The position numbers and the translations under genes were made by a program. Positions 46,367 through 57,000 of a stretch of 64,000 bases of DNA are shown here, in pieces. Position 1 is the first letter of the stretch; every line of letters begins with the position of its first letter. Source of the stretch: JADLHS01 sp964594985 (GTDB taxonomy: Bacteria; Verrucomicrobiota; Verrucomicrobiia; Limisphaerales; JADLHS01); assembly GCA_964594985.1 (NCBI GenBank), contig CAZQNQ010000012.1:1-64000 (forward strand), in the 5' to 3' direction. The notes below the pieces were generated by a model. That model did no database searches. It saw only the letters and a list, made by a program, of their open reading frames with translations, and was not told the origin of the DNA.

Positions 46367-47545
46367 ATGAAAATATACCGAGCGGTAGGTTTGACTCTGA
46401 TTTCGGCGTTAGCGTTGGTCGGTTGCGGCAAACCGGCCGCCAAAAATAACGCGGCCATCGCGCCGGTGGTCTCGGTCGCGCATCCGATCGCCCGCACGGT
46501 GAACGAATGGGACGAATTCACCGGTCGCCTTGCTTCGCCAGAGACGGTGGAAGTCCGCGCCCGTGTGTCGGGCTACATCGCCAAGGTGCATTTCAAGGAA
46601 GGCGGCGAGGTGAAACAGGGCGACCTGCTCTTCACGATTGATCAACGTCCGTATCAAGCCGTGGTGGATCGCGCCAAGGCCGAACTCGCCGCCGCCCGCG
46701 CCCGCGCCGAACTCGCCGCCGGCGAAGCCAAACGCGCCGAAGGGCTTGTTGCCAACAAAGCCATCTCCACCGACACATTTGAGACGCGCGCCAAATCCGC
46801 CACCGAAGCCAATGCCGCAGTGCAATCGGCGGAAGCGGCGTTGACGACCGCCGCGCTGGATCTGGAGTTCACCGAAGTTCGCGCGTCAATTTCCGGCCGT
46901 ATCAGCAACGCCCGCATCACTGCCGGCAATCTTGTCACGGGCGGCAACACGGCAGGCGCCTCGTTACTCACCACCATCGTCTCACTCGATCCAATCTATT
47001 GTTATGTGGATGCCGACGAAGCTTCAGTGCTGAAATACCGCCAGCTTTATCGCGAAGGCAAACGCAAGATTGCGTTGCTTGAACCCATTGCCGCCGAGAT
47101 GGCGCTGGGCAACGAAACCGGTTTCCCGCACCAGGGCCAGCTTGATTTCGTGGACAATCAACTCAACGCCGCCAGCGGTACCATCCGCGCCCGGGGCGTG
47201 TTTCCCAATCCCGACAAGTTGATGTCCCCGGGATTCTTTGCGCGCGTGCGCGTCCCTGGCCCGGGCGAATACAAGGCCGTGCTCATCCGCGACAGTGCCC
47301 TCGGCAGCGATCAAGGCCGCGCGTATGTGTTGCTCGTGGATGACAAGAACGTCGTGAATTATCGCGCGGTGACGACCGGCCCGATGCTCGACGGCCTGCG
47401 CATCATCCGCGACGGCCTCAAGGAAACCGACCGGGTCATCGTGACCGGCTTGATGAGCGCACGACTCGGATTGGTCGTGCAACCGCAACAGATTGAGATG
47501 GTCACGAACACCGTGGCGAACGTCAGCACCAATTCTGCCCAATGA
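46367..47545 (+). CDS. RND efflux periplasmic adaptor (membrane fusion protein)
   Basis: Adaptor joining the RND pump to the outer-membrane channel. It starts with a lipoprotein signal (LTLISALALVGCGKPAAKN). The barrel-sandwich and lipoyl halves are around VEVRARVSGYIAKVHFKEGG and AGNLVTGGNTAGASLLTTIV. The hairpin is VDRAKAELAAARARAELAAG onward. 392 residues, AcrA/MexA-like. The last four bases overlap the pump gene (ATGA), so they are coupled. Expression is probably set by the LysR protein next door. Confidence 0.95.
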   Translation: MKIYRAVGLTLISALALVGCGKPAAKNNAAIAPVVSVAHPIARTVNEWDEFTGRLASPETVEVRARVSGYIAKVHFKEGGEVKQGDLLFTIDQRPYQAVVDRAKAELAAARARAELAAGEAKRAEGLVANKAISTDTFETRAKSATEANAAVQSAEAALTTAALDLEFTEVRASISGRISNARITAGNLVTGGNTAGASLLTTIVSLDPIYCYVDADEASVLKYRQLYREGKRKIALLEPIAAEMALGNETGFPHQGQLDFVDNQLNAASGTIRARGVFPNPDKLMSPGFFARVRVPGPGEYKAVLIRDSALGSDQGRAYVLLVDDKNVVNYRAVTTGPMLDGLRIIRDGLKETDRVIVTGLMSARLGLVVQPQQIEMVTNTVANVSTNSAQ

Positions 47546-50500
47546 GCATCGCACGTTTCTTTGTTGATCGCCCGATCTTCGCGGCGGTGTTAAGCATTGT
47601 CATCACGCTCGTGGGCGGGCTGGCGTATCTCGTCCTGCCCATCGCGCAATATCCCGAAGTCGTCCCGCCGACGGTGATCGTCTCCGCCACCTACGCCGGC
47701 GCCGATGCCCGCACGCTCGCCGAAACCGTTTCCACTCCGCTCGAACAGGAAATCAACGGCGTCGAAGGCATGCTTTACATGTCGTCGTCCAGCACGAGCG
47801 ACGGCAAGGTGCAGATCACCATCACATTCAAACTCGGCACGGACCTCGATGAAGCGACAGTGCAGGTGCAGAACCGGGTGAATACTGCCTTGCCCCGTTT
47901 GCCCGAGGATGTGCGCCGCATCGGCGTTACAGCGAAGAAGCAATCGCCCGATCTCACACTCGCCGCGCAATTTTTCAGCCCGGACGGCTCGCGCGACGTT
48001 TCGTATCTCGCCAACTTCGTCACGCTCCAGGTGCGCGACCGCATCGCGCGCCTTGACGGCGTGGCCGACGCCAACTCGCTTGGCGGCCAGGATTTCACCA
48101 TGCGCATCTGGCTGAATCCCGAGAAGCTTTCCGCGCGTAATCTCACGGCGGGCGACGTCACGCGCGCGCTGCGGGAGCAGAACTTGCAGATCGCCGCCGG
48201 CTCGCTCGGCCAACCGCCTGTGCCGGCGGGAACGGAGTTTCAATACACGCTTGTCGCCCAAGGTCGCTTGCTGACCGTAGATCAGTTTGGCGATGTCGTG
48301 GTGAAAACCGGTCGCGATGGCGAAGCAACACGCGTCCGCGACGTCGCCCGCGTCGAACTCGGCGCGCGGGATTATTCCACCAAGACCTACATGGACGGCT
48401 ACAACGCCGTGTCGCTGCGCGTGTTTCAATTACCCGGCAGCAATTCGCTCAAAACGGCGGACGAAATCTATCGCACGCTGGCCGAGATGAAGAAAAGTTT
48501 CCCGCCCGGCGTGGACTACCGCATCAACTACGACCCGACGCAGTTCATCCGTGCGTCCGTCGAGGCGGTGTTGCACACGTTGATCGAGGCCATCCTGCTC
48601 GTCGTCATCGTGGTCGTCGTCTTCCTGCAAACATGGCGCGCGTCCATCATCCCGCTCATCGCCGTGCCCGTGTCGCTCATCGGCACGCTGGCGGTGATGA
48701 AGATTTTCGGCTTCTCGCTGAACAACCTCTCGTTGTTCGGCCTCGTGCTCGCCATCGGCATCGTCGTGGACGACGCCATCGTCGTCGTCGAAAACGTCGA
48801 GCGCTTCATCGCGCAAGGCTTCAAACCGCGCGAAGCCACGATCAAGGCGATGGGCGAAGTGACCGGCCCGGTCATCGCGGTGGCGTTGGTGCTCTGTGCG
48901 GTGTTCGTGCCGACGGCGTTCATCAGCGGCATTTCGGGAAAATTCTATCAACAGTTCGCGCTGACCATCGCGGTTTCGACCGTCATCTCGGCGTTCAATT
49001 CGCTGACGCTCAGCCCGGCATTGTGTGCGTTGTTGTTGCAGGAACATGGCGCGCCGAAGGACAAGTTCACCAAGCTGCTCGACGCGACGCTCGGTTGGTT
49101 CTTCCGCATCTTCAATCGCGTGTTCCAGCGCGCGGGCGACAGTTACGCGGGCGTGGTGCGACATTTGATCCGAGTGGCGGCGGCGGTGCTGGTTGTTTAT
49201 GGCGGCCTCGTCGGACTGGGCTTGTTCACGTTCGCAAAAGTGCCGACGGGCTTCATTCCGTCGCAGGACATGGGTTATCTCATCGTGGTCGTGCAACTGC
49301 CGGACGCCTCGTCGTTCGAGCGCACCGACGCCACCGTGCGGCGCGTGGACGAGATTGCGCGGAAGATTCCCGGCGTCGCGCACACGTTCGCGATCTCTGG
49401 CTACTCGTCCGTGTTGCAGGCGAATCAACCCAATGTCGGCGCGGCGTTCCTCGTGTTGGACAAATTCGAGAACCGCAAAGACCCGAATCTGCGCGGCGAA
49501 AAACTCATCGCCCGCATCCGCCAGGAATTGTCCGTCGTGCAGGAAGGTCGCGTGTTGATCCTGCCGCCGCCGCCATTACGCGGTTTGGGCAACGCGGGCG
49601 GGTTCAAGATTCAGGTGCAGGATTTGAACAATGTTGGTTTGGTGGCGCTCGAAGGCGCGACGCGTCGTTTGGTGGACGCGATGCAGAAAGAACCGGAGTT
49701 CACGTCGCTGATCTCCGGCTTCCGCGCGAACGTGCCGCAGTTCCGCGTGGACATTGACCGCGTCAAAGCCAAGAGCATGGGCGTGAACATGGCCGACATC
49801 GGCGAGACGTTGCAGACGTATCTCGGCTCGGTGTATGTGAACGACTTCAACTTGTTCGGGCGCACGTGGCAGGTTTATGCGCAGGCCGAACCGCAGTTTC
49901 GCATCAACCCCGACAGCGTCGGCCAACTCAAGACGCGCAACAGCGCCGGCGAAATGGTCCCCATCGGCGCACTGGCCAAGGTCGAGAAGATCGGCGGCGT
50001 GGACCGCTTGCAACGCTACAACTTGTTTTATTCCGCCGACGTCAGCGGCAGCACGATTCCCGGCATCAGTTCCGGCCAGATGATTGACAGGGTGGAACAA
50101 CTGGCGCGGGAGAATCTGCCGGAAGGTTTTACCATCGAGTGGACGGACCTGACGTACCAACAGATCCTCGCGGGCAACACCATCGTGTTCATCTTCCCGC
50201 TGTGCGTCATCTTTGTGTTCCTCGTGCTGTCGGCCCAATACGAAAGCTGGGGCTTGCCGCTGGCGGTCATCCTCATCGTGCCGATGTGTCTGCTCAGCGC
50301 CATCGGCGGCGTATGGTTGAGCGGGCGCGACAATGACATCTTCACCCAGATCGGACTCGTGGTGCTGGTCGGCCTCGCGGCGAAAAACGCGATCCTCATC
50401 GTGGAGTTCGCGCGCCAACGACAAGAGGCTGGGGCAACTCTTTTTGACGCGGCAGTCGAGGCGTGCCGTTTGCGCCTGCGACCCATCTTGATGACGAGCT

Positions 50501-50733
50501 TTGCGTTCATCCTGGGCGTCGTGCCGCTGGTGCTGGCTACGGGTGCCGGTGCGGAAATGCGCCGCGCGCTGGGCACCGCGGTGTTTTACGGGATGTTGGG
50601 CGTGACGTTCTTCGGCCTGCTGTTCACGCCGGTGTTTTACACGACCATTCGCGGCGTGACGGAACGCGTCTTCAAATCGAAACGCGCCGCCGCCCAAACT
50701 CATTCTCGTCCCTCGGAAGGAGGCCACTCATGA
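47542..50733 (+). CDS. RND multidrug efflux permease (HAE1/AcrB-like)
   Basis: Inner-membrane proton antiporter pump with two large periplasmic loops. It begins SIARFFVDRPIFAAVLSIVI, has the standard QVQNRVNTALPRLP in the porter domain, and the proton-relay acidic pair in IVVDDAIVVVENVERFIAQG. The second half has ILIVPMCLLSAIGGVWLSG and VGLAAKNAILIVEFARQRQE. 1,063 residues with 12 predicted spans. This is the HAE1 (hydrophobic/amphiphilic) class rather than heavy-metal CzcA. The stop overlaps the start of the outer-membrane gene. Confidence 0.96.
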   Translation: MSIARFFVDRPIFAAVLSIVITLVGGLAYLVLPIAQYPEVVPPTVIVSATYAGADARTLAETVSTPLEQEINGVEGMLYMSSSSTSDGKVQITITFKLGTDLDEATVQVQNRVNTALPRLPEDVRRIGVTAKKQSPDLTLAAQFFSPDGSRDVSYLANFVTLQVRDRIARLDGVADANSLGGQDFTMRIWLNPEKLSARNLTAGDVTRALREQNLQIAAGSLGQPPVPAGTEFQYTLVAQGRLLTVDQFGDVVVKTGRDGEATRVRDVARVELGARDYSTKTYMDGYNAVSLRVFQLPGSNSLKTADEIYRTLAEMKKSFPPGVDYRINYDPTQFIRASVEAVLHTLIEAILLVVIVVVVFLQTWRASIIPLIAVPVSLIGTLAVMKIFGFSLNNLSLFGLVLAIGIVVDDAIVVVENVERFIAQGFKPREATIKAMGEVTGPVIAVALVLCAVFVPTAFISGISGKFYQQFALTIAVSTVISAFNSLTLSPALCALLLQEHGAPKDKFTKLLDATLGWFFRIFNRVFQRAGDSYAGVVRHLIRVAAAVLVVYGGLVGLGLFTFAKVPTGFIPSQDMGYLIVVVQLPDASSFERTDATVRRVDEIARKIPGVAHTFAISGYSSVLQANQPNVGAAFLVLDKFENRKDPNLRGEKLIARIRQELSVVQEGRVLILPPPPLRGLGNAGGFKIQVQDLNNVGLVALEGATRRLVDAMQKEPEFTSLISGFRANVPQFRVDIDRVKAKSMGVNMADIGETLQTYLGSVYVNDFNLFGRTWQVYAQAEPQFRINPDSVGQLKTRNSAGEMVPIGALAKVEKIGGVDRLQRYNLFYSADVSGSTIPGISSGQMIDRVEQLARENLPEGFTIEWTDLTYQQILAGNTIVFIFPLCVIFVFLVLSAQYESWGLPLAVILIVPMCLLSAIGGVWLSGRDNDIFTQIGLVVLVGLAAKNAILIVEFARQRQEAGATLFDAAVEACRLRLRPILMTSFAFILGVVPLVLATGAGAEMRRALGTAVFYGMLGVTFFGLLFTPVFYTTIRGVTERVFKSKRAAAQTHSRPSEGGHS

Positions 50734-52136
50734 ATCTGAAACTGCTGCTCGCAAGCTTTGCCGCCATCGCACTGGCCGGCTGCGCGGTCGGGCCGAATTA
50801 TCATCCGCCGAGAACGCCCGAGCCGGCGACGTTCGCCAACATCGCCGCGACGACGAACGGCCCGATCGCGACGAACTGGTGGCACAATTTCAATGACCTG
50901 ACGCTCGAACGGCTCATCACGCTCGCGGCCACAAACAATCATGACTTGCGCCTGGCGCAGGCGCGCTTGCAAGAAGCGCGGGCGCTCTGGACGGCGGCGC
51001 GCTTTGACTATGCGCCCACCGTCATCAACGACAACTATTACCGGGTCACCCAGGAAAGCATCGCGACGCAGCCCGGCAAAGCGCGGAACGAACGCAACAT
51101 GGAATTGTATCGCGTCGGTTTCGACGCAACGTGGGAACTGGATTTGTGGGGAAAAACCCGTCGGAACGTCGAAGCCGCCCGCGCCACCGTTGAGGCCGTG
51201 GCGGCTTCGCGTGACGACATTCTCGTCAGCGTGCGCGCGGAGGTCGCGGCAAATTATCTGGAACTGCGCGGCATCCAAGCGCAACTCGGAGTCGCCCGCC
51301 GCAATGCAACCAACCAAGCCGACATTGTGAAGCTCGCTGAAGTTCTACGCGACGGCGGCCAAGGCACGCAGCTCGACGTGGCTCGCGCCCGCTCGTTGCT
51401 GAACGAGACGCTGGCCACTGTTCCTCCGCTGGAAACCGTCGAGGAACAAGCGATCCACCGGTTATCAGTCCTGTGTGGTCAACCGCCAACCACGCTGCGC
51501 GGAGAATTGATCACTCCCCAGCCCCTACCAGCCAGCCCGAACGACGTCGCTATTGATGATCCCACCAGTCTGCTGCGCCGCCGCCCCGACATCCGCGCGG
51601 CCGAACGTTCGCTGGCCGCCTCGACTGCCGACATTGGCGTGGCGGTTGCCGATCTCTTCCCCGCTCTGACGTTCGTGGGCAGCGTCGGCTTGCAGGCGAA
51701 TCATATCGGCGACCTCGGCAAGTCCGGCACGGCACAGTGGGGGTTTGGCCCGCACCTGACCTGGGCCGCGTTTGATCTGGGCCGCGTGAAACAACGCATC
51801 CGCGCCGCCGACGCCCGCGCGCAAGGCAGTCTGGCGATCTATGAAAAAACCGTCCTGCTCGCGCTGGAAGAAACGGAAAATAGTCTCGTAGCGTTCAGTC
51901 GCGGCCGGCAGCGGCTTGATTTTCTCCGCGAAGCGGAACGCGCCGCGCAGGAAGCGGTCGAACTCGCGCACCAACGTTATCGCGACGGCGTTACCGATTT
52001 CCTCAGCGTACTCGATGCAGAGCGGACGTTGTTGAGCCTGCAGGAACAGGTCGTCCTCAACCAGACGCGCACCGCCACCAGCCTCGTCGCGGTTTACAAA
52101 GCGTTGGGCGGCGACACGGCGCTCCCGGAGCAGTAA
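50730..52136 (+). CDS. Outer-membrane efflux channel lipoprotein (NodT/OprM family)
   Basis: TolC-like channel completing the tripartite pump. Lipoprotein signal MNLKLLLASFAAIALAGC, then AVGPNYHPP and TNWWHNFNDLTLERLITLAA, characteristic of the NodT branch. Two helical-hairpin repeats include ALWTAARFDYAPTV and LRRRPDIRAAERSLAAST. 468 residues. The ATG overlaps the pump stop (the sequence CTCATGA) and has GGAGG ten bases upstream. Confidence 0.95.
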   Translation: MNLKLLLASFAAIALAGCAVGPNYHPPRTPEPATFANIAATTNGPIATNWWHNFNDLTLERLITLAATNNHDLRLAQARLQEARALWTAARFDYAPTVINDNYYRVTQESIATQPGKARNERNMELYRVGFDATWELDLWGKTRRNVEAARATVEAVAASRDDILVSVRAEVAANYLELRGIQAQLGVARRNATNQADIVKLAEVLRDGGQGTQLDVARARSLLNETLATVPPLETVEEQAIHRLSVLCGQPPTTLRGELITPQPLPASPNDVAIDDPTSLLRRRPDIRAAERSLAASTADIGVAVADLFPALTFVGSVGLQANHIGDLGKSGTAQWGFGPHLTWAAFDLGRVKQRIRAADARAQGSLAIYEKTVLLALEETENSLVAFSRGRQRLDFLREAERAAQEAVELAHQRYRDGVTDFLSVLDAERTLLSLQEQVVLNQTRTATSLVAVYKALGGDTALPEQ

Positions 52137-52220
52137 TCAGTTTTGTATTTACCCAGCTTCCGCGTCGGGCAAAATTGTTGACTCGCCGAATAATCGGCGG
52201 GCCATAACGTCACAATCCCG

Positions 52221-53138
52221 ATGCTTTTTCAGAAATCGTTCATTCGCGCCGCACTGACAGCGGTTCTCGCCACTTTGACCTGGGTTTCCGCTTCCGCCGC
52301 GACCAAACCACCACGCGTGAAGCACGTGTTCATCATCAGCTTCGATCAAGGCAATCCCAGCTTGATCCAGAAATCGGAAATGCCGACGTTTCATCAGATG
52401 GCGACCCAAGGGGCGCGCACGTGGGAGGCTTACACCATCGTGCCCAGCATCACCCTGCCCTCGCATACCTCGATGCTGACCGGTGTGGGGATTCAAAAAC
52501 ACCAGGTCACGTGGAACAGTTATGTGCCAACCAATGGTTTTGTGAAAGTCCCGACGGTCTTCAGTCTCGCCAAGGAACACAAACTCAAGACCGCGATGTT
52601 CGTCGGGAAGGAAAAGTTCAAGCATCTCGAAGTACCCGGCACCATTGACGCGCTGGTCTGGCCGCAACCGGACGATGACGCCAAATCCGTGGCCAAGGCG
52701 TTTGCCGCCGAATTCGGGAAGACCAAACCCAATCTGACTTTCATCCACTTCCGCGACCCGGATACAGTCGGCCACGCGACCGGCGCCTACTCACCGGAAA
52801 AAGTTCAGGCGCTGAAGGATTGTGACGACGCACTGACCACCATCAAGGACGCGGTTGCGGCCGCCGGCGTGCTGGAGCAAAGCGTCTTCATCCTGACGGC
52901 CGATCACGGCGCGCACGATACGAAGAACAAGGAAGGCAAGACTGTCGGCACGCACGGTGACTCCCGGCCCGAGGACGTTTTGATTCCCTGGATCGTGTGG
53001 GGCAAAGGCGTGAAAAAGGATTTCACCATCACCGCACCGGTCGTGCAATACGACACCGCCGCCACCGCGCTGTGGCTGCTTCAAGTTCCGCTGCCGGAAC
53101 ACTTCTGGGGTCGTCCGGTGACCAGCGCGTTCAAGTAA
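52221..53138 (+). CDS. Secreted type I phosphodiesterase / nucleotide pyrophosphatase-family enzyme
   Basis: Alkaline-phosphatase-superfamily hydrolase. A signal peptide (FIRAALTAVLATLTWVSASA) is followed by KHVFIISFDQGNPSLIQKSE. The nucleophile Thr is in PSITLPSHTSMLTGVG. Metal ligands are in HFRDPDTVGHATGAYSPE and FILTADHGAHDT, plus the late GTHGDSRPEDVLIPWIVWGK. 305 residues. The natural substrate is unknown, and it may act on phosphodiesters or phospholipid headgroups. It follows the efflux operon by 84 bases and a hairpin at ~52182, so linkage is uncertain. Confidence 0.88.
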   Translation: MLFQKSFIRAALTAVLATLTWVSASAATKPPRVKHVFIISFDQGNPSLIQKSEMPTFHQMATQGARTWEAYTIVPSITLPSHTSMLTGVGIQKHQVTWNSYVPTNGFVKVPTVFSLAKEHKLKTAMFVGKEKFKHLEVPGTIDALVWPQPDDDAKSVAKAFAAEFGKTKPNLTFIHFRDPDTVGHATGAYSPEKVQALKDCDDALTTIKDAVAAAGVLEQSVFILTADHGAHDTKNKEGKTVGTHGDSRPEDVLIPWIVWGKGVKKDFTITAPVVQYDTAATALWLLQVPLPEHFWGRPVTSAFK

Positions 53139-53151
53139 TCAGTCCCGAATT

Positions 53152-53233
53152 TGAACAGGAGCTAACGGAGATCACTGAGGATTGGCGGGGCGCATGTTCC
53201 CGGCTCTGTTTCCTCCGTTCCCTCCTGTTGAAT
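53152..53233. repeat. Family C inverted repeat
   Basis: TTGAACAGGAGCTAACGGAG faces CTGTTTCCTCCGTTCCCTCC in the short convergent gap between the phosphodiesterase gene and the coiled-coil protein. The same pair of arms is at 17620-17699. Confidence 0.72.
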
Positions 53234-53242
53234 CCCACCCTT

Positions 53243-54043
53243 TCACCGATTCAGGATGGGCATTTTCTTGAACCGCGCCAACGGATCGGTCGGCGCTGCC
53301 GGTTGCGCTGCCGGTTCAACTTTAATGACCGGCCTTTCTCCAACCGGTGCCGCTGCCTGACTGACCGGCGCGGATTGCTGTTGCATCACCACGGCTGACT
53401 TCACCGCCGGTCGCTCGAAAAATGAACTCGTGCCGAAGGGTGATGGCGCGGGCAGCGGCGCGGAGGCCGCCAACGGCGGCGGCACTGGAATCGTTGGCGC
53501 AGCTTGCATCACCGGCGCTGCCTCAACTTGCTTTGCGCGCCAGCAGAGTCGCACGGATGGGATCGGCCCGATGCCGACGATGACTTCGTTGTAAATCAGC
53601 CCGCCCACTTCCACGGTCTCGGCCATCTGCTGGGCTTGCAGCAGCGACGACAAGATCGCCCGCGTGATCCGCCGATGCTGGCTGGCTTGCGCCAGGGAGC
53701 GCAGCACCGAAGCATGAACCGCCTCAACCCGGAGCAGATGTACCAACAGCCGTTGCACCGGACTGATTTCCAGATCCACGCCATCCAGCACGAAACCCGC
53801 CTGCTGGAACAGTTCCGTGCTGTGGTGAATTTCCTGCAAAGCCTCGCTCAAATGATCCTCCTGGTCCGCTTTCAAATCCGCGACACTGTATTGGATCTCC
53901 GACTTGAGTTGTTGCAACTGGCCGGTCGTCGTCGCGACGGCTTCGCGCATTTCGGCGATCTTCGGCGGGACCTGCTGGATCGCGGCTTTGATCTCGGCCG
54001 CCTTCTGGCTCAGATTCTGCACTTTGCTGATGAATCGTTTCAT
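53243..54043 (-). CDS. Coiled-coil protein of the DUF3686 ATPase cluster, function unknown
   Basis: A 266-residue protein. Residues ~1-75 form a coiled coil (VQNLSQKAAEIKAAIQQVPP, VADLKADQEDHLSEALQEIH). Residues ~80-160 are a helical block with SPVQRLLVHLLRVEAVHASV. The C-terminal ~90 residues are Pro/Ala-rich and end in a conserved-looking KKMPILNR. No membrane segment or enzymatic motif. It is 21 bases downstream of the ATPase gene, so it is almost certainly co-transcribed. I infer an adaptor or scaffold for the ATPase. Confidence 0.7.
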   Translation of the reverse strand: MKRFISKVQNLSQKAAEIKAAIQQVPPKIAEMREAVATTTGQLQQLKSEIQYSVADLKADQEDHLSEALQEIHHSTELFQQAGFVLDGVDLEISPVQRLLVHLLRVEAVHASVLRSLAQASQHRRITRAILSSLLQAQQMAETVEVGGLIYNEVIVGIGPIPSVRLCWRAKQVEAAPVMQAAPTIPVPPPLAASAPLPAPSPFGTSSFFERPAVKSAVVMQQQSAPVSQAAAPVGERPVIKVEPAAQPAAPTDPLARFKKMPILNR

Positions 54044-54064
54044 AACGTGCTCCGGTTCGGTTGA

Positions 54065-57000
54065 CTACTTTTCCGGAGGTTTCTGGCCTTCGGAAGCTTC
54101 GCGATGTTTCTGCGCCTCGGCGATGGCTTTCTGGAAATGTTCCAGAAACGCCGCTTCGTTGCTCAACATCTCCTGGGTGACATCAATTTCCAGCGAGCCT
54201 TGCTTGGCGCGCGTTTCGAGCAATTCCTGCGACGCGCGCAGATGATCACGTTGCCGCGCCGCCATGTCCTTCAACGTCGCCAGCGTGCTGTGAACCATCT
54301 CCATCTCATGCTCCATCCGCTTCATCGCGTCGCCAACCGTGCCGGTATGAACCGCCGCAATCGCCTGGCTCAAATCCTGGCGCAAGGCGTTCAACCCCTC
54401 GCCCAGCTTGGCGGTCAATAGATTGAAATCGCCGTCCGCAGTTGCGCCTTTCTTCGCCGGTTGCGACAAGCGTTGCTCAACAGTCGCCCGCAACGCCTCC
54501 AGACTTTGGCTCAGCGGGCTGAGATCAATCGCCGCCGCCGGTGCGGCCTGCGGTCGCGCCGCCTGCTTTTCCAACGCCGCTTGCAACGCTTCCAGTCCTT
54601 TGCCCACCGGCGTCATGTCCACGACGACCTGTGGCGGGGGCGGCGCGGGCTTGTTCAACCGGCTGGCCATCACCTGCTGAATCCCTTCCAACCCTGATTG
54701 AAACCCGCTGAGTTGCGCCACAATGCGCCCGGCCGGGTCGTTGTCGCCGCCGGCGCCGCGCGCGGCATTGTTGCGCTTGAACACCTGTTTGATTTCGGCC
54801 CAACGCACCTTCTCCTCGGCCGTCTGCGCGCCGATGAGTTCTTTGAACTTCAGCATGTTCGCTTCCGTGCCTGTCGTGAGTGTCTGCGATTCGCCGCGAT
54901 AGTGATCGAGGATGAGAGCGCGGACTTCGTCGTCATTCATGATGGTGACGACCTTTTCCGCGAGCCGGTTCATGTTGCGATACGAACCCTGCAACCGGAA
55001 CGGCGGCTCGGTGCGGAACTCGTCGGCCTGCGCGGCGGAATGGATGTATTCCTGATTCACGCGCAGGATGACTTCGCGAATCATCACCAGCTTCTTCATC
55101 ACGGAGAGAATTTCCTCCACCTCTTGCGACGAATAACTGCCCTCGAAACCTTCCGCCTCACGCTCGCCGGATTCGGCCATGCGGATAAACGAGCGGATGT
55201 CCTTCTGGCTTTTGTTCGCCAGCGGCGCGAGCACGGCGTTCGATGTGATCGCGTTCTCCAGATAACTCGCTTTGAAATAATCCGCGTTGCCGCCGATGAT
55301 GTCGCCGAGATTGTAGGTGTCGGCGCGGTTCGCGAGCATGTCCGGGATTTTGAACTTCTGCCCGCTCTCGGTGTAAGGATTACCCGCCATCACCACGACG
55401 ACCTTGCGCCCGCGCAAATCATACGTGCGCGGCTTCCCGCGCCAGACGCCTTCGATGCGGCGCTGGCCGTCGCAGAGCGAAATGAACTTCTGCAAAAACT
55501 CCGGGTTGCAATGCTGGATGTCGTCCACGCAAATCATCGCGTTGTCGCCCATCTCCAGCGCAAGGTTCAGCTTGATGACTTCCTCGCGCGCGGCGGCGTT
55601 CGGCGCTTCCTCGGGGTCGAGCGACACGACATTGTGCCCGAGCGCCGGGCCGTTGATCTTGATGAACACGATGCCCAACCGGTTGGCGACGTACTCCGCC
55701 AGCGTCGTCTTGCCGTAGCCGGGCGGCGAAATCACGAGCAGCAAACCCATCAAGTCCGTGCGCTTGGCCGCACCGGCAGCACCGATTTGCTTGGCCAGAT
55801 TGTCGCCAACGAGCGGGAGATAAACCTGGTCGATGAGCTGGTTGCGCACGAAGGACGTGAGCACGCGCGGCTTGAATTCGTTCAAGCGCAGCTTGCCGCG
55901 CTCGCGTTCGATCAACTCCTGCTTGAGCGCATGGAACTTCTCGAAGCGCGGCACGACCTCGCGCTCGAACCGCTGCAAGCGTTCCTGGAAGTTCAGGTAA
56001 TCGAACTGATACTTGCTGCCCTGAATCAGTCCGTGGCTGCCTTTCAAGCCTTCGATGGCCTGCGCGGTGGCCGCTTTGACGACCGCGCGCTTCACCTTGT
56101 CGCCACAGAAAAGGAATGCGGCCACTTCTTCGAGGTAACGGAATTCTGAATTCGTAGCAGCCGACGTGAGGAGGCTCTGCCCCTTTTCCGAGGAAGAATG
56201 AGCCTCCTCACGTCGGCTGCTACCAGTGAAAAGAAATCCCCGCACCCAATCACGCACCAAATCGAGTTCACTGCCAGGATGCTCCATCAAAGCCTGCCGT
56301 CGTTGCTCGAAAATCTTCTCACTGCCTTTGCTGGCAAGATGGCGTGTAAACGCAGCCACCAGTTGATTCGCTTCCTGGCTGACTGAGATCGCTTCACCAG
56401 TGATGAGTTCGTTGAACAGATACTCGCCTGCCTCCGCTGCAATCTCCTGCGGATAAAGCTGCGTTTGTTCGGCAAAAGCGCGCACCAAACCTTGCAACGC
56501 CGCGATGTAGTTCTGCTGCGTCGGGTCGCCCGGGAAAAGTTTGTTGCGCTCGGCAAACGCGTTGAGCTTGGCCGACCAGAGCGTGCGCGTTTCCTGCGGG
56601 CAAAAGCGATTCCAGTAAACCACCGCACACGCGCGGGCCACCGGACTGAAGCGCGCCAGTTGCAACGCGTGATGCGTCGTGAGCAGCGCGTGGAAAATCT
56701 TTGTGCCGTCCAGATCATGAATGCCCTTGGTGTAGCCTTCCTGGTAACGCGCCCCCATGAACTCCTGCACGAACGCGAGGCGTTCACTCTCTGACATCGC
56801 AAGAACAGCTGTTGCCGAATGGTTGCCGGCTTGCCCCTCACCCGGCTTCACCACCCTCTCCCCATCCGATGGGGAGAGGGACGGGGTGAGGGGACGTTCG
56901 ACTGCCTTCAACATCTGCCACGCCAGATACTCGGCGCGATAGACTTCCCGGTTCTCGGACACGACCTCCTGATCCCACACGTCGCGCGTGGCGAGAAACG

